DNA from: Proteobacteria bacterium SG_bin9
Lineage (GTDB): Bacteria; Pseudomonadota; Alphaproteobacteria; Rhizobiales; Xanthobacteraceae
DNA: 64,000 bases
Assembly (NCBI GenBank): GCA_002083525.1
Contig: LWDM01000012.1
Coordinates: 69,694 to 133,693, forward strand
Direction of reading: 5' to 3'
Shown: in pieces, positions 10,365 to 19,932 of the stretch
Layout of the letters: each line of letters starts with the position of its first letter
Position numbering within the stretch: the stretch's first letter is position 1
Notes under the pieces: generated by a model
The model's input: only the letters and a program-made list of their open reading frames with translations
Database searches by the model: none
Told to the model about the DNA's origin: nothing
Made by a program: the position numbers and the translations under genes

Positions 10365-10482
10365 GTGGGTTGCTCTTGCATAATCATGTTTGCCGCGCCA
10401 ACGTGGGCTAATTTTTGCGCTTTGACCATCCTCTTTCGAACGAGCAATCGGCAATTTTCTCCACTCGGCAGGCCGACAGTAC

Positions 10483-11895
10483 ATGTTGTTTTACGAGCCG
10501 CTTTTTTTGACGATTTTTCCCAGCATCTATGCCGCTTATTTGCTGACGCCCGGCGCCGACGCGCGAAAATGGATTCTGCTCGCTGCCAGCGCGCTGTTCT
10601 ATGTTTGGGGTGAGCCGGCGTTCGTCGTCATTCTGCTGATCTCGACCGCCATCGATTACGGCTTGTCGTTCTATCTCAGCGAACCAACCGGCAGAAGGAT
10701 ACGCATCCTGGCGCTGTCCGCCGGTGTCATCCAAAACCTCGGTATTCTGATTGTCTACAAGTACGCCGACTTCCTGATCCAGACGCTCAACACAGCTCTG
10801 TTGCCGCTTGATGTCACGCCGCTTCCGCTGCTGCGCCTGGCGCTGCCAATCGGCATCTCGTTCGTGGTGTTCGAGAAGATTACCTACCTCGTCGATACGA
10901 ATCGCGGGATTTCCAAACCCGCGGAACGCTTCGCCGACTATTGTCTGTTCGTCCTGTTCTTTCCCAAGCTGCTCGCCGGTCCCATCCTCAAATACCATGA
11001 GATGAAGGACCAGATCGCATCGCCGCCGCCCGCATCCTGGAGCGGGTTTTTGGGCGGGTTCCTGCGGTTCACGCGCGGCCTGATCCGCAAGCTGTTGATC
11101 GCCGATCCGCTCGGAAACTTCGCCAATCAGGTGTTCGCCGCAGATCCGTCGGGCCTTGCGGCAAGCACCGCCTGGCTCGGTCTGGCTGCTTTCACCATCC
11201 AGATCTATTTCGACTTTGCCGGCTATTCCGACATGGCAATCGGGCTCGCCCGCATGATGGGCTTCGAGTTGAAGGAGAACTTCAACAGTCCCTACGCATC
11301 GCAGTCGATCACCGAATTCTGGAGACGATGGCATATTTCGCTGACCACATGGATCCGCGACTACCTTTACGCGCCACTCGGCGGCAATCGCCGCGGCATG
11401 GCTCGTACCTACATCAATCTCTGGGTTTGCTTCCTACTGTCCGGCCTGTGGCACGGTGCGGGGTGGAACTTTATCCTGTGGGGAGCCTACAACGGCCTGT
11501 TTCTGGTTCTGGACCGGTTGTTCTTGCTCGCATGGCTTCGGCGTTGCGGACGGGTTCTGGCCACGTCGATCACGCTTTTCATCGTCATGATCGGCTGGGC
11601 GATCTTCCGCTCGGAATCGTTGAGTCACCTGGAGCCGTTTCTCAAATCGTTGTTCGGGCTAACCAGTGGCGCAATACGGATCGATGCGTCGATCGAAGTC
11701 GCCACGACCTTGATCGCTGGTGCGATGATTTCGCTGATCCCCGCAACGCCCATCCTGGCTCGCGTCCAAGACTGGTACGCCGGACGTCCATGGGCAAGGG
11801 AGGTCGCCGCCGCAGGCGCTTTGCTGCTGTATGTTGTCGCGGTCGCACGGGCGATCGCCGCGCCGTTCCAGCCGTTCATTTATTTCAGGTTCTAG
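10483..11895 (+). CDS. MBOAT family O-acyltransferase (AlgI-like)
   Basis: A 470-residue membrane protein with about 10-12 hydrophobic segments. AlgI-like MBOAT proteins move an acetyl group across the membrane so that a periplasmic partner can O-acetylate a polysaccharide. The conserved core is present: FDFAGYSDMAIGLARMMGF, FWRRWHISLTTWIRDYLY and the catalytic histidine motif FLLSGLWHGAGWNFILWG. The gene is followed after 4 bases by an AlgJ/AlgX-type gene, the usual partner. No polysaccharide synthesis genes are adjacent, so the acetylated polymer is unknown. Confidence 0.92.
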   Translation: MLFYEPLFLTIFPSIYAAYLLTPGADARKWILLAASALFYVWGEPAFVVILLISTAIDYGLSFYLSEPTGRRIRILALSAGVIQNLGILIVYKYADFLIQTLNTALLPLDVTPLPLLRLALPIGISFVVFEKITYLVDTNRGISKPAERFADYCLFVLFFPKLLAGPILKYHEMKDQIASPPPASWSGFLGGFLRFTRGLIRKLLIADPLGNFANQVFAADPSGLAASTAWLGLAAFTIQIYFDFAGYSDMAIGLARMMGFELKENFNSPYASQSITEFWRRWHISLTTWIRDYLYAPLGGNRRGMARTYINLWVCFLLSGLWHGAGWNFILWGAYNGLFLVLDRLFLLAWLRRCGRVLATSITLFIVMIGWAIFRSESLSHLEPFLKSLFGLTSGAIRIDASIEVATTLIAGAMISLIPATPILARVQDWYAGRPWAREVAAAGALLLYVVAVARAIAAPFQPFIYFRF

Positions 11896-11899
11896 CACG

Positions 11900-13090
11900 A
11901 TGAACCGATTGTCACTTCGTCCCTGGCCACTCCTCCGCCTGCTCGCAGCTCTGGCGCTTGTCGCCGTGCCGATTCTCACGTTCTGGAATCTGCATTTAAT
12001 CAACAAGGGCCGTCGTCCGATTACATTCGCCCAACCGCTCGTCGGAGTTACGCTTAATCAAAAGATCGAGTGGTCTTGGCAAGCTTTCCTCAAGGGCGAC
12101 CTACAGAAAGCCATATCCGAACGGGTCATCGAGGCCATTCCAACCCGCTATTTTCTGGTTCGGCTCAACAACGAATTGCGCTTTCGCTTTTTTGACGAAC
12201 CATCGATACCCGACTTGTTTATCGGAGCAGGCCGGCAACTCAGCGCAAAAACATACTTGAACGAGTACTGCCAGCGCAGGTCGGGGCTCGCCAAAGAGCG
12301 GGCGGAAACCGTTCTTCCCGCCCTCCTCCAAATTCAGAGCCACTATCAAGCCAATAATGCCGTCTTCATCTATCTGATCACGCCATCGAAGATCGCTCAT
12401 CTTCCGCAGCATTTTGTCGATCGCTGGCCATGCCGCAGCTCCGAGGCCGAGCGTGCGGGGTTTGTCCCGGAGTACGTCGCCTATCTGCGCGCAAAAGGAA
12501 TTATCGTCGTCGACGCCGCAGGTCTGGTTCACGGACTGAAGACCGCATTGAAAACGGACTTGTTCCCACCCGGCGGCATTCACTGGGATCAATTGGGAGC
12601 GGGCAACGCGATGCTCGCCGTCGTGGATGAAATCAACCGCCAAGCACAAACCGCTTTGGTCGCTCGGCCGTCACTCACCTATTCAAAGTCCAGCGACATT
12701 CCCCCGACGGACCGCGATCTCGCGGAGCTGATGAACGTGCTATGGCCGCCGATCGACTACAAGATTCCCCGGGTCCAGTTCCAGCGCGAGCGTCCATGCA
12801 GCGGCCGCCCGGAGCAAACCATAAAAGCGGCGATCGTCGGCAGCAGTTTCTCCAATACGATCGCAGAACAGCTCATCGAGGGCACATGCCTGACGAACTT
12901 GAGGTTGTTCTTTTATCTCATGCTTGAGACCTATGGCGGGTCACCCTTCCGGGTCTTGCAGAAAAACCCCACGAACGCGGACCTCGACAGTCTCCGCCAT
13001 GTGCAGATCATGATTATGGAAGAGAACGAGTCGTTTGCCGGTCAATCGAACTTCATCGAAGCTCTGCGAAAGCTGATCGCAACACGTTAG
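11900..13090 (+). CDS. AlgJ/AlgX-type SGNH-like O-acetyltransferase partner
   Basis: A 396-residue protein with an N-terminal membrane segment (about 9-33) placing the rest in the periplasm. Family signs are TPSKIAHLPQHFVD and, further on, FPPGGIHWDQLGAGN, the region that in AlgJ/AlgX carries the catalytic His next to Trp. A late AAIVGSSFSNTIAEQ motif holds the expected nucleophilic serine region. It starts 4 bases after the MBOAT stop and forms a two-gene O-acetylation unit with it. GC content is lower than its surroundings (30 of 60 in 12181-12240), which suggests transfer or relaxed composition. Confidence 0.8.
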   Translation: MNRLSLRPWPLLRLLAALALVAVPILTFWNLHLINKGRRPITFAQPLVGVTLNQKIEWSWQAFLKGDLQKAISERVIEAIPTRYFLVRLNNELRFRFFDEPSIPDLFIGAGRQLSAKTYLNEYCQRRSGLAKERAETVLPALLQIQSHYQANNAVFIYLITPSKIAHLPQHFVDRWPCRSSEAERAGFVPEYVAYLRAKGIIVVDAAGLVHGLKTALKTDLFPPGGIHWDQLGAGNAMLAVVDEINRQAQTALVARPSLTYSKSSDIPPTDRDLAELMNVLWPPIDYKIPRVQFQRERPCSGRPEQTIKAAIVGSSFSNTIAEQLIEGTCLTNLRLFFYLMLETYGGSPFRVLQKNPTNADLDSLRHVQIMIMEENESFAGQSNFIEALRKLIATR

Positions 13091-13190
13091 GCTCAAGTTT
13101 CGGGACTGTGGTAGCCGTCCGGAAACGAGGCATCTATGTCCTTGGACCGTGTGCGGGCTGCAACCATACTGCGGGGACCTGGAGACATCC

Positions 13191-13499
13191 ATGCTGAAGC
13201 TGCACCCCAACTGCGAATACTGCGACAAGAGTTTGCCGCCGGCGGCGACCGACGCGATGATCTGTACCTACGAGTGCACGTTCTGCGCGGATTGCGTCGA
13301 GACGCAATTATTGAACGTCTGCCCGAACTGCGGCGGCGGGTTTGTGCCGCGGCCGATCCGCCCATCGACGGAACGGCGCAAGGGTGTCGGCCTGCCGCGG
13401 CATCCGGCTTCGACCGAGCGCAAACATCTGAAGTACGGCAAGGATGACGTCGCGGCTTTCGTCGCGACTGTGCGTGACATCCCACCGCACGAACGTTGA
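13191..13499 (+). CDS. DUF1272 domain zinc-ribbon protein
   Basis: A 102-residue protein with the DUF1272 cysteine pattern: CEYCDKSLPP, then CTYECTFCADCVETQLLNVCPNC, enough for a treble-clef or RING-like pair of zinc sites. The remaining C-terminus is basic. Start ATG at 13191 gives the family-typical MLKLHPNCEYCDKSL beginning. Function is unknown; the domain is thought to bind zinc only. The HerA-like ATPase gene converges on it with a 4-base gap. Confidence 0.88.
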   Translation: MLKLHPNCEYCDKSLPPAATDAMICTYECTFCADCVETQLLNVCPNCGGGFVPRPIRPSTERRKGVGLPRHPASTERKHLKYGKDDVAAFVATVRDIPPHER

Positions 13500-13503
13500 A
13501 ATC

Positions 13504-15138
13504 TTACCTGCGCAGCAATCCGCCGAGCGCGCCGCGCACGATCGTGCGGCCGATCGATCCGCCGACCGAGCCGCCAACGGACCTGCCGATCTTCGCCGCC
13601 GCGCCGCCGATCACCGTGTTGGTCACCGAGCGGGTCAGATCGCGCGCGATCACCTGACCCGTGGTCAGCTTCGTCCCGCGCGGCCGGCTGGTGCCGAAGA
13701 TGATGCCGAGGATGTTGGCAAGCTTGTCGAGCACACCAGCCGGAGCCGGAGCGGGCGTGCCGGGATCGACTCCTTCCGTGCCAACCGGTGCTGCGGTTTC
13801 GGTCAGACGTTTGTGCAGCATCTCATAGGCTGACTCGGAATCGATCGCCTTGTCGTACTTCCCCTTCACCGGGCTCTTGGCCAGGATCGCCTTGCGCTCT
13901 TCGGGCGTGATCGGCCCCATGCGCGCCGTCGGCGGCCGGATGAACACACGCTCGACCATGGTCGGCGTGCCGTTGCCTTCGAGGAACGACACCAGCGCCT
14001 CGCCCTTGCCGAGTTCGGTGATGACCTTCGCCGTATCGAGCTTCGGGTTCGGACGGAAGGTCTGCGCGGCGGCGGCGACCGCCTTCTGGTCGCGCGGCGT
14101 AAAGGCGCGCAACGCATGCTGCACGCGGTTACCGAGCTGCGCCAGGACGCGGTCCGGCACGTCGATCGGGTTCTGCGTCACGAAATAAACGCCGACGCCC
14201 TTGGAGCGGATCAGGCGCACCACCTGCTCGATCTTGTCGAGCAGCGCCTTGGGAGCGTCGGTAAACAGCAGATGCGCTTCGTCGAAGAAGAACACGAGCT
14301 TCGGTTTCGGCGGATCGCCGGCCTCCGGCAGTTCCTCGAACAGTTCCGACAGCATCCAGAGCAGGAAGGTCGCGTAAAGCCGCGGGCTCGACATCAGCTT
14401 GTCCGCGGCGAGGATGTTGATCATGCCCCGGCCGTCCTTGTCGGTCCGCATGAAGTCCTTCAGCTGCAGCGCCGGTTCACCGAAGAAGTTCTCGCCACCC
14501 TGGTTTTCCAAGACCAGAAGCTGGCGCTGGATCGTGCCGATGGTCTGCTTGGTGACGTTGCCGAATTTCTGGGCGGCCGCCTTGATATCGGCCAGCCCGT
14601 CGCCGCCGCCAGCGTCCTCACCCTTCTTCTTTTTGTCGGCGGGCGAGATCGCATCGAGAATGGCTCGCAGATCCTTGAAGTCGAGCAGCGGGAAACCTTC
14701 CTCGTCGGCAATCTTGAAGGCAACGTTGAGCACACCCTCCTGCACGTCGTTGAGGTCAAGCATTCGCGCCAACAGCAACGGTCCTATTTCCGAGACGGTT
14801 GCCCGCACCGGATGGCCTTGCTCGCCGAAAACGTCCCAGAACACCGTCGAGAACTCATCCGGCTGGAAATCGAGGTCCATATCCTTGGCGCGCTTGAGGA
14901 TGAAGTCCTTCGGCTCGCCCATTGCTGCAATGCCGGAAAGGTCGCCTTTGATGTCGGCTGCGAAAACCGGCACACCCGCTCGCGCAAATCCCTCGGCCAT
15001 GATCTGCAGAGAGACTGTCTTGCCGGTTCCGGTCGCGCCTGTTGCAAGTCCGTGGCGATTGGCAAGGCCAAGCGTGAGCCAGGCGGTTTCTTCGCCCTTG
15101 CCGATGAAAACCTTTTCCGCGGTATCGCTATTCGACAT
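13504..15138 (-). CDS. HerA-like helicase/ATPase, DUF853 family
   Basis: A 544-residue P-loop ATPase of the HerA/FtsK superfamily (DUF853, YjgR-like). Walker A is GATGTGKT at residues 34-41 and Walker B is LVFFFDEAHLLF near residue 265. An arginine-finger region and VYFVTQNPIDVPD sensor motif follow. The C-terminus (about 490-544) is rich in Gly, Arg and Ile and may be a flexible or membrane-seeking tail. YjgR-type proteins are widespread and poorly characterised. No nurA or nuclease partner is adjacent, so a defence or repair role is not supported. ATG at 15138 has AGGA upstream. Confidence 0.9.
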   Translation of the reverse strand: MSNSDTAEKVFIGKGEETAWLTLGLANRHGLATGATGTGKTVSLQIMAEGFARAGVPVFAADIKGDLSGIAAMGEPKDFILKRAKDMDLDFQPDEFSTVFWDVFGEQGHPVRATVSEIGPLLLARMLDLNDVQEGVLNVAFKIADEEGFPLLDFKDLRAILDAISPADKKKKGEDAGGGDGLADIKAAAQKFGNVTKQTIGTIQRQLLVLENQGGENFFGEPALQLKDFMRTDKDGRGMINILAADKLMSSPRLYATFLLWMLSELFEELPEAGDPPKPKLVFFFDEAHLLFTDAPKALLDKIEQVVRLIRSKGVGVYFVTQNPIDVPDRVLAQLGNRVQHALRAFTPRDQKAVAAAAQTFRPNPKLDTAKVITELGKGEALVSFLEGNGTPTMVERVFIRPPTARMGPITPEERKAILAKSPVKGKYDKAIDSESAYEMLHKRLTETAAPVGTEGVDPGTPAPAPAGVLDKLANILGIIFGTSRPRGTKLTTGQVIARDLTRSVTNTVIGGAAAKIGRSVGGSVGGSIGRTIVRGALGGLLRR

Positions 15139-15753
15139 CGAAATATCCTGGTCTGTCTTTCGAAACTCGGATCGCATCCGCTCACCGCATGCGATCATCG
15201 TCAGCATATGCCACCATCGGCGGCGCCATCATACGCGATCTTGAAAACCGATTGAACCGGCCATTGCGCCCGCTTTGGCATTCAATAACGAAATCAAATG
15301 CTCCGTGACGATCGGCATCCTTGCAAGCATTCCAAACAATGGAAGCTGCCGACCGCGAACCGCAGTGCAACTTCGCCGTTGTCAATGCGGTGATCTTGCA
15401 TTGCTGCAACACTCGCCTGTGATCGCCGACAAATGGAACGTGTCCGCTTCTGATCGCTTGTAATTGCCACGGCGAACGCTCAAGATGATTTTGAGGATAG
15501 CCGGCGTCAGCCGGTGGGGTTGGGTACAATGCGACACATTATCGATCGGCTGATCGGCTTGATCAGCGCCGGATGTTCTGTCCTTGCACGGACAATCGAT
15601 CCCCGGCAGGAATTTTTCAGAGCGAACGATGTAGCTGGTGAACTTTACGTGCCCATCCGCGACGAACGGTCGGATGGGCGCAACCGGTGGAATAGTTGCT
15701 GAGGCCACGAGCCCGCTTCACCCGCCGCGACAACCAGCTTGCTTTCGAGTCCC
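15139..15753. other. Long intergenic region with one perfect hairpin
   Basis: A 615-base gap without a convincing gene between divergent genes. Small open frames are present but lack ribosome sites and family features. The only clear structure is a hairpin at 15651-15679. The region must hold promoters for the HerA-like ATPase and DUF4332 genes. Confidence 0.5.
15651..15679 (+). repeat. 9-bp perfect stem-loop upstream of DUF4332 gene
   Basis: GCCCATCCG (15651-15659) is the exact inverse complement of CGGATGGGC (15671-15679), with an 11-base loop. There is no T run, so it is not a simple terminator. It lies 75 bases before the DUF4332 start and could be a leader structure. Confidence 0.4.
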
Positions 15754-16161
15754 ATGACATACCCGCTCTCCAAGATTGATGGCCTGAGCCAGCAGGCAGC
15801 CGCCAAGCTCAAATCGATCGGCATCCGCACCACCGAGGCGTTCCTTGAGGCCGCGCAAAGCGTCAAGGGCCGCAAGGAGCTGCATACCCAGACCGGGATC
15901 AGCGAAAAGCTGCTGCTCGATTGGGCCAACAAGGCCGACTACATGCGGATCCGTGGCATCGGCACCGGCAAGACCGAACTTCTGCGCGCTGCCGGCGTGA
16001 CCACCGTGCGCGAACTGGCCATGCGCAACCCTGCCCGCCTCGCCCAGGCGATGAAAGATGCCAACACCAGGCGGAAGCTGGTGGATGTGCTGCCGTCGCA
16101 GCGCTCGGTCGAGCAGTTGATCGACCGCGCCAAGAAGCTGCCGCCGAAGATCACTTATTGA
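15754..16161 (+). CDS. DUF4332 domain-containing protein
   Basis: A 135-residue cytoplasmic protein built from two helix-hairpin-helix-like units, seen as IDGLSQQAAAKLKSIGIRT and IRGIGTGKTELLRAAGVTT. This is the DUF4332 pattern, probably giving nonspecific DNA binding or protein contacts. The family is of unknown function. ATG at 15754 is preferred over an upstream in-frame TTG at 15739. It sits 73 bases before folP on the same strand and may share its transcript. Confidence 0.85.
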   Translation: MTYPLSKIDGLSQQAAAKLKSIGIRTTEAFLEAAQSVKGRKELHTQTGISEKLLLDWANKADYMRIRGIGTGKTELLRAAGVTTVRELAMRNPARLAQAMKDANTRRKLVDVLPSQRSVEQLIDRAKKLPPKITY

Positions 16162-16234
16162 GACCCGTTCTGCCCACGCGCCCAAGGGCTTCCGCGCCTT
16201 GACTCCCCTGGTGGGACCGCGCAAAGCGACCGCC

Positions 16235-17092
16235 ATGGCCAACCCGAAGCCTGCCGTAAGCTCATCTACGCGCCCCACCCATCCGGTGCTGCGGCCATTG
16301 TTTGCGCGGCCTTTTGCCGCCGTCATGGGTGTGCTGAACGTGACCCCGGACTCGTTCTCGGACGGCGGAGAATTCTTCGCGGCCGATAGCGCCGTTGCGC
16401 ACGCGCAGGCGATGATCGCCGCCGGCGCCGACATCATCGATATCGGCGCGGAATCGACCCGGCCCTATGGCAACGCCAAGACCGTTTCGGCGGCTGAGGA
16501 GCGCGAGCGGCTTGAACCGATCCTCGCCGCCGTCGCCGAACTCGGCACGCCGGTGTCGATCGACACCATGAAGGCCGAGGTCGCCGACTGGGCGATCGGC
16601 CAGGGCGCCGGCATCGTCAACGACGTCTGGGGACTGCAGCGCGATCCGCAAATGGCAGCAGTAGTCGCCCGCCACGGCGTGCCGGTCGTCATCATGCACA
16701 ATCGCGATGCTGCCGATCCGGCGAGCGACATCGTCAAGGATATGATCGCGTTCTTCCGCCGCTCGCTTGCGGTCGCGGCGGAGGCCAGCATCCCCAACGC
16801 CAACATCGTGCTCGATCCGGGCATCGGCTTCGGCAAGACGCCGGAGCAGAGCATGGCCGCCCTCGCACGGCTTGATGAATTGATGGTGCTTGGTTACCCC
16901 TTGCTGGTCGGCGCGTCGCGCAAGCGCTTCATTGCCAGCGTCGCGCGATCCGAACCGCAGGAGCGGCTGGGCGGCTCGATCGCCGCGCATCTGCTCGCCG
17001 CCCAGAACGGCGCGAAGATTATTCGCGCCCATGACGTCGCCGAAACCGTTCAAGCGCTGCGCGTTGCCGCCGCCATCGAGGACAAGAGATAA
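16235..17092 (+). CDS. folP: Dihydropteroate synthase
   Basis: Joins p-aminobenzoate to hydroxymethyl-dihydropterin diphosphate in folate synthesis; this is the sulfonamide target. The 285 residues contain both family signatures, MGVLNVTPDSFSDGG (about 31-45) and DIIDIGAESTRP (about 67-78), plus the LDPGIGFGKT loop. ATG 16235 was chosen; an upstream TTG at 16199 only adds 12 residues. It heads a tight folP-folB-folK operon (gaps of 3 and 7 bases), so three successive steps are co-transcribed. Confidence 0.96.
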   Translation: MANPKPAVSSSTRPTHPVLRPLFARPFAAVMGVLNVTPDSFSDGGEFFAADSAVAHAQAMIAAGADIIDIGAESTRPYGNAKTVSAAEERERLEPILAAVAELGTPVSIDTMKAEVADWAIGQGAGIVNDVWGLQRDPQMAAVVARHGVPVVIMHNRDAADPASDIVKDMIAFFRRSLAVAAEASIPNANIVLDPGIGFGKTPEQSMAALARLDELMVLGYPLLVGASRKRFIASVARSEPQERLGGSIAAHLLAAQNGAKIIRAHDVAETVQALRVAAAIEDKR

Positions 17093-17095
17093 GCG

Positions 17096-17461
17096 ATGAC
17101 CGATACGATTTTCATCCATGGCATCGTGATCCATGCCCGCCATGGCGTCATGGAGCATGAAGCCGAGGTCGGTCAGCGGTTCGTCGTCGATCTCGAACTG
17201 TCGTGCGACCTTGCCGAGTCGTCACGTACCGACAAGCTCGCCGACACCGTGTCTTATTCCGACGTGGTCAAAGCTGCGACGTCGGCGTTTCGCGACGACA
17301 ACTATAAACTGCTGGAGCGCGCGGCTGGCGCCGTCGCCGACGCCATCCTCGGCAAGTTCAGCCGCGTCAGCGCCGTCAAGGTCACGGTGCACAAACCGCA
17401 CGCCCCGATCGCCGCGATCTTCGACGACGTCGGCGTGATCCTGACGCGCACGCGCAGCTAG
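17096..17461 (+). CDS. folB: Dihydroneopterin aldolase
   Basis: Cleaves dihydroneopterin to hydroxymethyl-dihydropterin and glycolaldehyde. Its 121 residues fit the small octameric FolB family. Signatures are IHARHGVMEHEAEVGQRF near the N-terminus and DTVSYSDV, followed by LLERAAGAVADAIL and KVTVHKPHAPI at the end. It starts 3 bases after the folP stop and ends 7 bases before folK. Confidence 0.95.
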   Translation: MTDTIFIHGIVIHARHGVMEHEAEVGQRFVVDLELSCDLAESSRTDKLADTVSYSDVVKAATSAFRDDNYKLLERAAGAVADAILGKFSRVSAVKVTVHKPHAPIAAIFDDVGVILTRTRS

Positions 17462-17468
17462 CCCCGCA

Positions 17469-17960
17469 ATGGCCCGCGCCTTGATCGCACTGGGCGGCAA
17501 TGTCGGCGATGTCCGCGCGACCTTCGCCAAGGCCATCCCGATGATCTGCGGCATGACGCAGGCTGCGCTCGTCGCCCGCTCGTCGGATTACGCAACGCCG
17601 CCGTGGGGCGACGAGCAGCAGGATCGTTTCATCAACGCCTGCATCGAGATCGATACGGCGCTCGACCCGCACGCGCTGCTGTTTGCACTTCATCGGGTCG
17701 AGACGAAGTTCGGCCGCGACCGCAAGACCGAACGCCGCTGGGGTCCGCGTCCGCTCGACCTCGACATCATTGCCTACGATGACGCGCAGCTCGAGACGCC
17801 CGACCTCATCCTGCCGCACCCTCGCCTGTTCGAGCGGGCGTTCGTGCTGGTGCCGCTGGCCGAGATCGCGCCCACCCGGTCGATCGCCGGGAAGACCCCG
17901 GAACAAGCGCTAAAGGGGCTCGATACAGCCGGCATTGAACGTCTTCCTCCCTTGACCTGA
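17469..17960 (+). CDS. folK: 2-amino-4-hydroxy-6-hydroxymethyldihydropteridine diphosphokinase
   Basis: Transfers diphosphate from ATP to hydroxymethyl-dihydropterin, giving the FolP substrate. The 163 residues show the family marks: IALGGNVGDVRATFAKAI at the start, the SSDYATPPWG loop, and the signature RRWGPRPLDLDIIAYDD (about 86-102) with the metal-binding aspartates. It is the last gene of the fol operon; the mutA start lies 99 bases on. Confidence 0.96.
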   Translation: MARALIALGGNVGDVRATFAKAIPMICGMTQAALVARSSDYATPPWGDEQQDRFINACIEIDTALDPHALLFALHRVETKFGRDRKTERRWGPRPLDLDIIAYDDAQLETPDLILPHPRLFERAFVLVPLAEIAPTRSIAGKTPEQALKGLDTAGIERLPPLT

Positions 17961-18059
17961 GCCGCCATTGGCGGAAAACAGCATCAGGGTAAGCCTAAGG
18001 CGGGGTTGGCATTTCATGCTTTTGCTGTCGAAACCGGCCCGGGAGATTTGAAGACCAAG

Positions 18060-19928
18060 ATGGCCAACGACACTGCATCCGAAGAGCTGCGCCTGGCAGC
18101 CGAATTCCCACCCGCAACCCGCGAGGCGTGGCTCAAGCTCGTCGATGGCGTTCTGAAAGGTGCGCCGTTCGAGAAGCTGACCAACAAGACCTATGACGGC
18201 CTGAAGATCGAGCCGATCTATCCGCGCACTACCGATGCAAGCATCGTCGCTGGCCGCGGAGCGGCGCAGCCGTGGCAGATCATGCAGCGCGTCGATCATC
18301 CCGACCCGGCGCAAGCGAACGCGCAGGCGCTGCACGATCTCGAAAACGGCGCGTCCGGACTGACACTTGTGTTCACCGGCGGCAATGCCGCGCGAGGCAC
18401 GGGGCTCGAGCCGACCGCGCTCGCGCGTGCGCTTGAAGATATCTATCTCGACGCGGGCATTGCCATCGAATTCGAGATCGGTCCGCAGTCGCGCATCGCC
18501 GTGCAACATTTCGCCGAGCTGCTGAAAGCGCGCGGCATTGCTCCGGCGAATGTCGAGGCCCGCTTCGGCTTGGATCCGATTGGCGCGGCCGCCGTGTGGG
18601 GATCGAGTCCCTATCCATGGGCCGAGATCGCGCCTGTCCTCATCGGTGGCGTGAAGGCGTTCGCAGCGCTCGGCTTCAAGGGTCCGTTCGTCGCCGCCGA
18701 CGGCCGCGTCATTCACGACGCGGGCGGCACCGAAGCTCAGGAGCTGGCGTTCGTGCTCGCGTCCGCTGTCGCCTATCTGCGCGCGTTGGAGGCCGGTGGC
18801 ATCGCGCTCGACGACGCAAGGTGCATGATCTACGCGCGGCTCTCCGCCGACGCCGACCAGTTCCTGACCATGGCGAAGTTTCGGGCGCTGCGGCTGCTCT
18901 GGGCACGCGTGGAAGAAAGCTGCGGCCTGAAACCGGAGCCCCTCTTCATCGCTGCCGAAACCGCCTGGCGCATGCTGACCCAGCGCGATCCTAACGTGAA
19001 CATGCTACGCGTCACCGGCGCGGTGTTCTCCGCTGGCCTTGGCGGCGCCAACAGCATCTGCGTGCTGCCGCACACGCTCGCGCTCGGCCTGCCCGATCCG
19101 TTTGCGCGCCGTGTCGCCCGCAACACGCAACTCATCCTGCTGGAGGAATCCAATCTCGCGAAGGTCGCCGACCCGGCCGCCGGTGCCGGCGGCATCGAGA
19201 CGCTGACGCAGCAGCTTGCTGCAACAGCTTGGTCGCTGTTCCAGGAGATCGAGCGTGCCGGCGGCGCGTGGGCGGCGCTCGAACAAAACCTCATTCAGAA
19301 GAAGGTGGCCACCGCACGCGCTGAGCGCGACAAGAACATTGCCCGCCGCAAGGACGTGATGACCGGCGCCAGTGAGTTTCCGAACCTGCACGAAGACGTC
19401 CCTGAAGTTCTCGATGCCAAGCCGATCGGCCTCGCTCCCTACGGTGAGACAAAAATCAAGTTCGATGGACTCGCGCCGATCCGGCTCGCCGCGCCCTTCG
19501 AAGCGTTGCGCGACACATCGGACGCCATTCTGAAAAGAACCGGCACGCGCCCGAAAGTGTTTCTTGCCAACCTCGGTACACCCGCCGACTTCACTGCCCG
19601 TGCGACCTTCGCGAAAAGCTTCTTCGAGACCGGCGGCATCGAGGCCGTCGATACGCCGGGATTTGCCGATGCCGCGTCGCTTGCGGAAGCCTACAAGGCG
19701 TCCGATGCAGCGCTCGTCTGCCTCTGCTCGTCGGATGCGATGTATGCCGATCACGCGGCGGTATCTGCCAAGGCCCTTCAAGCGGCAGGCGCAAAGCATA
19801 TCTATCTGGCTGGGCGTCCGGGTGATCGCGAAGCCGATTACAAGGCCGCCGGTATCTGCTCGTTCGTGTTTGCCGGCGGCGATGCGCTCGCCACGCTGCG
19901 CGATGCATACGAGAAGCTGAAGGCGTGA
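18060..19928 (+). CDS. mutA: Methylmalonyl-CoA mutase small (beta) subunit
   Basis: The non-catalytic partner of the adenosylcobalamin-dependent methylmalonyl-CoA mutase, which interconverts succinyl-CoA and (R)-methylmalonyl-CoA. The 622 residues cover a TIM-barrel region (about 50-430) and a C-terminal flavodoxin-like domain (about 490-622). The B12-binding motif DxHxxG is absent there: the equivalent stretch reads LANLGTPADFTARAT. This is normal for the small subunit. ATG at 18060 is preferred over the TTG at 18006. It is separated from the large subunit by a GFA gene. Confidence 0.92.
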   Translation: MANDTASEELRLAAEFPPATREAWLKLVDGVLKGAPFEKLTNKTYDGLKIEPIYPRTTDASIVAGRGAAQPWQIMQRVDHPDPAQANAQALHDLENGASGLTLVFTGGNAARGTGLEPTALARALEDIYLDAGIAIEFEIGPQSRIAVQHFAELLKARGIAPANVEARFGLDPIGAAAVWGSSPYPWAEIAPVLIGGVKAFAALGFKGPFVAADGRVIHDAGGTEAQELAFVLASAVAYLRALEAGGIALDDARCMIYARLSADADQFLTMAKFRALRLLWARVEESCGLKPEPLFIAAETAWRMLTQRDPNVNMLRVTGAVFSAGLGGANSICVLPHTLALGLPDPFARRVARNTQLILLEESNLAKVADPAAGAGGIETLTQQLAATAWSLFQEIERAGGAWAALEQNLIQKKVATARAERDKNIARRKDVMTGASEFPNLHEDVPEVLDAKPIGLAPYGETKIKFDGLAPIRLAAPFEALRDTSDAILKRTGTRPKVFLANLGTPADFTARATFAKSFFETGGIEAVDTPGFADAASLAEAYKASDAALVCLCSSDAMYADHAAVSAKALQAAGAKHIYLAGRPGDREADYKAAGICSFVFAGGDALATLRDAYEKLKA

Positions 19929-19932
19929 GCTG

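Noticed and set aside
13504..15138. HerA-like ATPase as part of a HerA-based anti-phage defence system
   Set aside because: No SIR2, NurA, DUF4297 or other effector is adjacent; the protein is of the widespread housekeeping-like DUF853/YjgR type.
15514..15702. 62-codon plus-strand frame upstream of DUF4332
   Set aside because: No ribosome site, no recognisable features, and it crosses the 15651-15679 hairpin.
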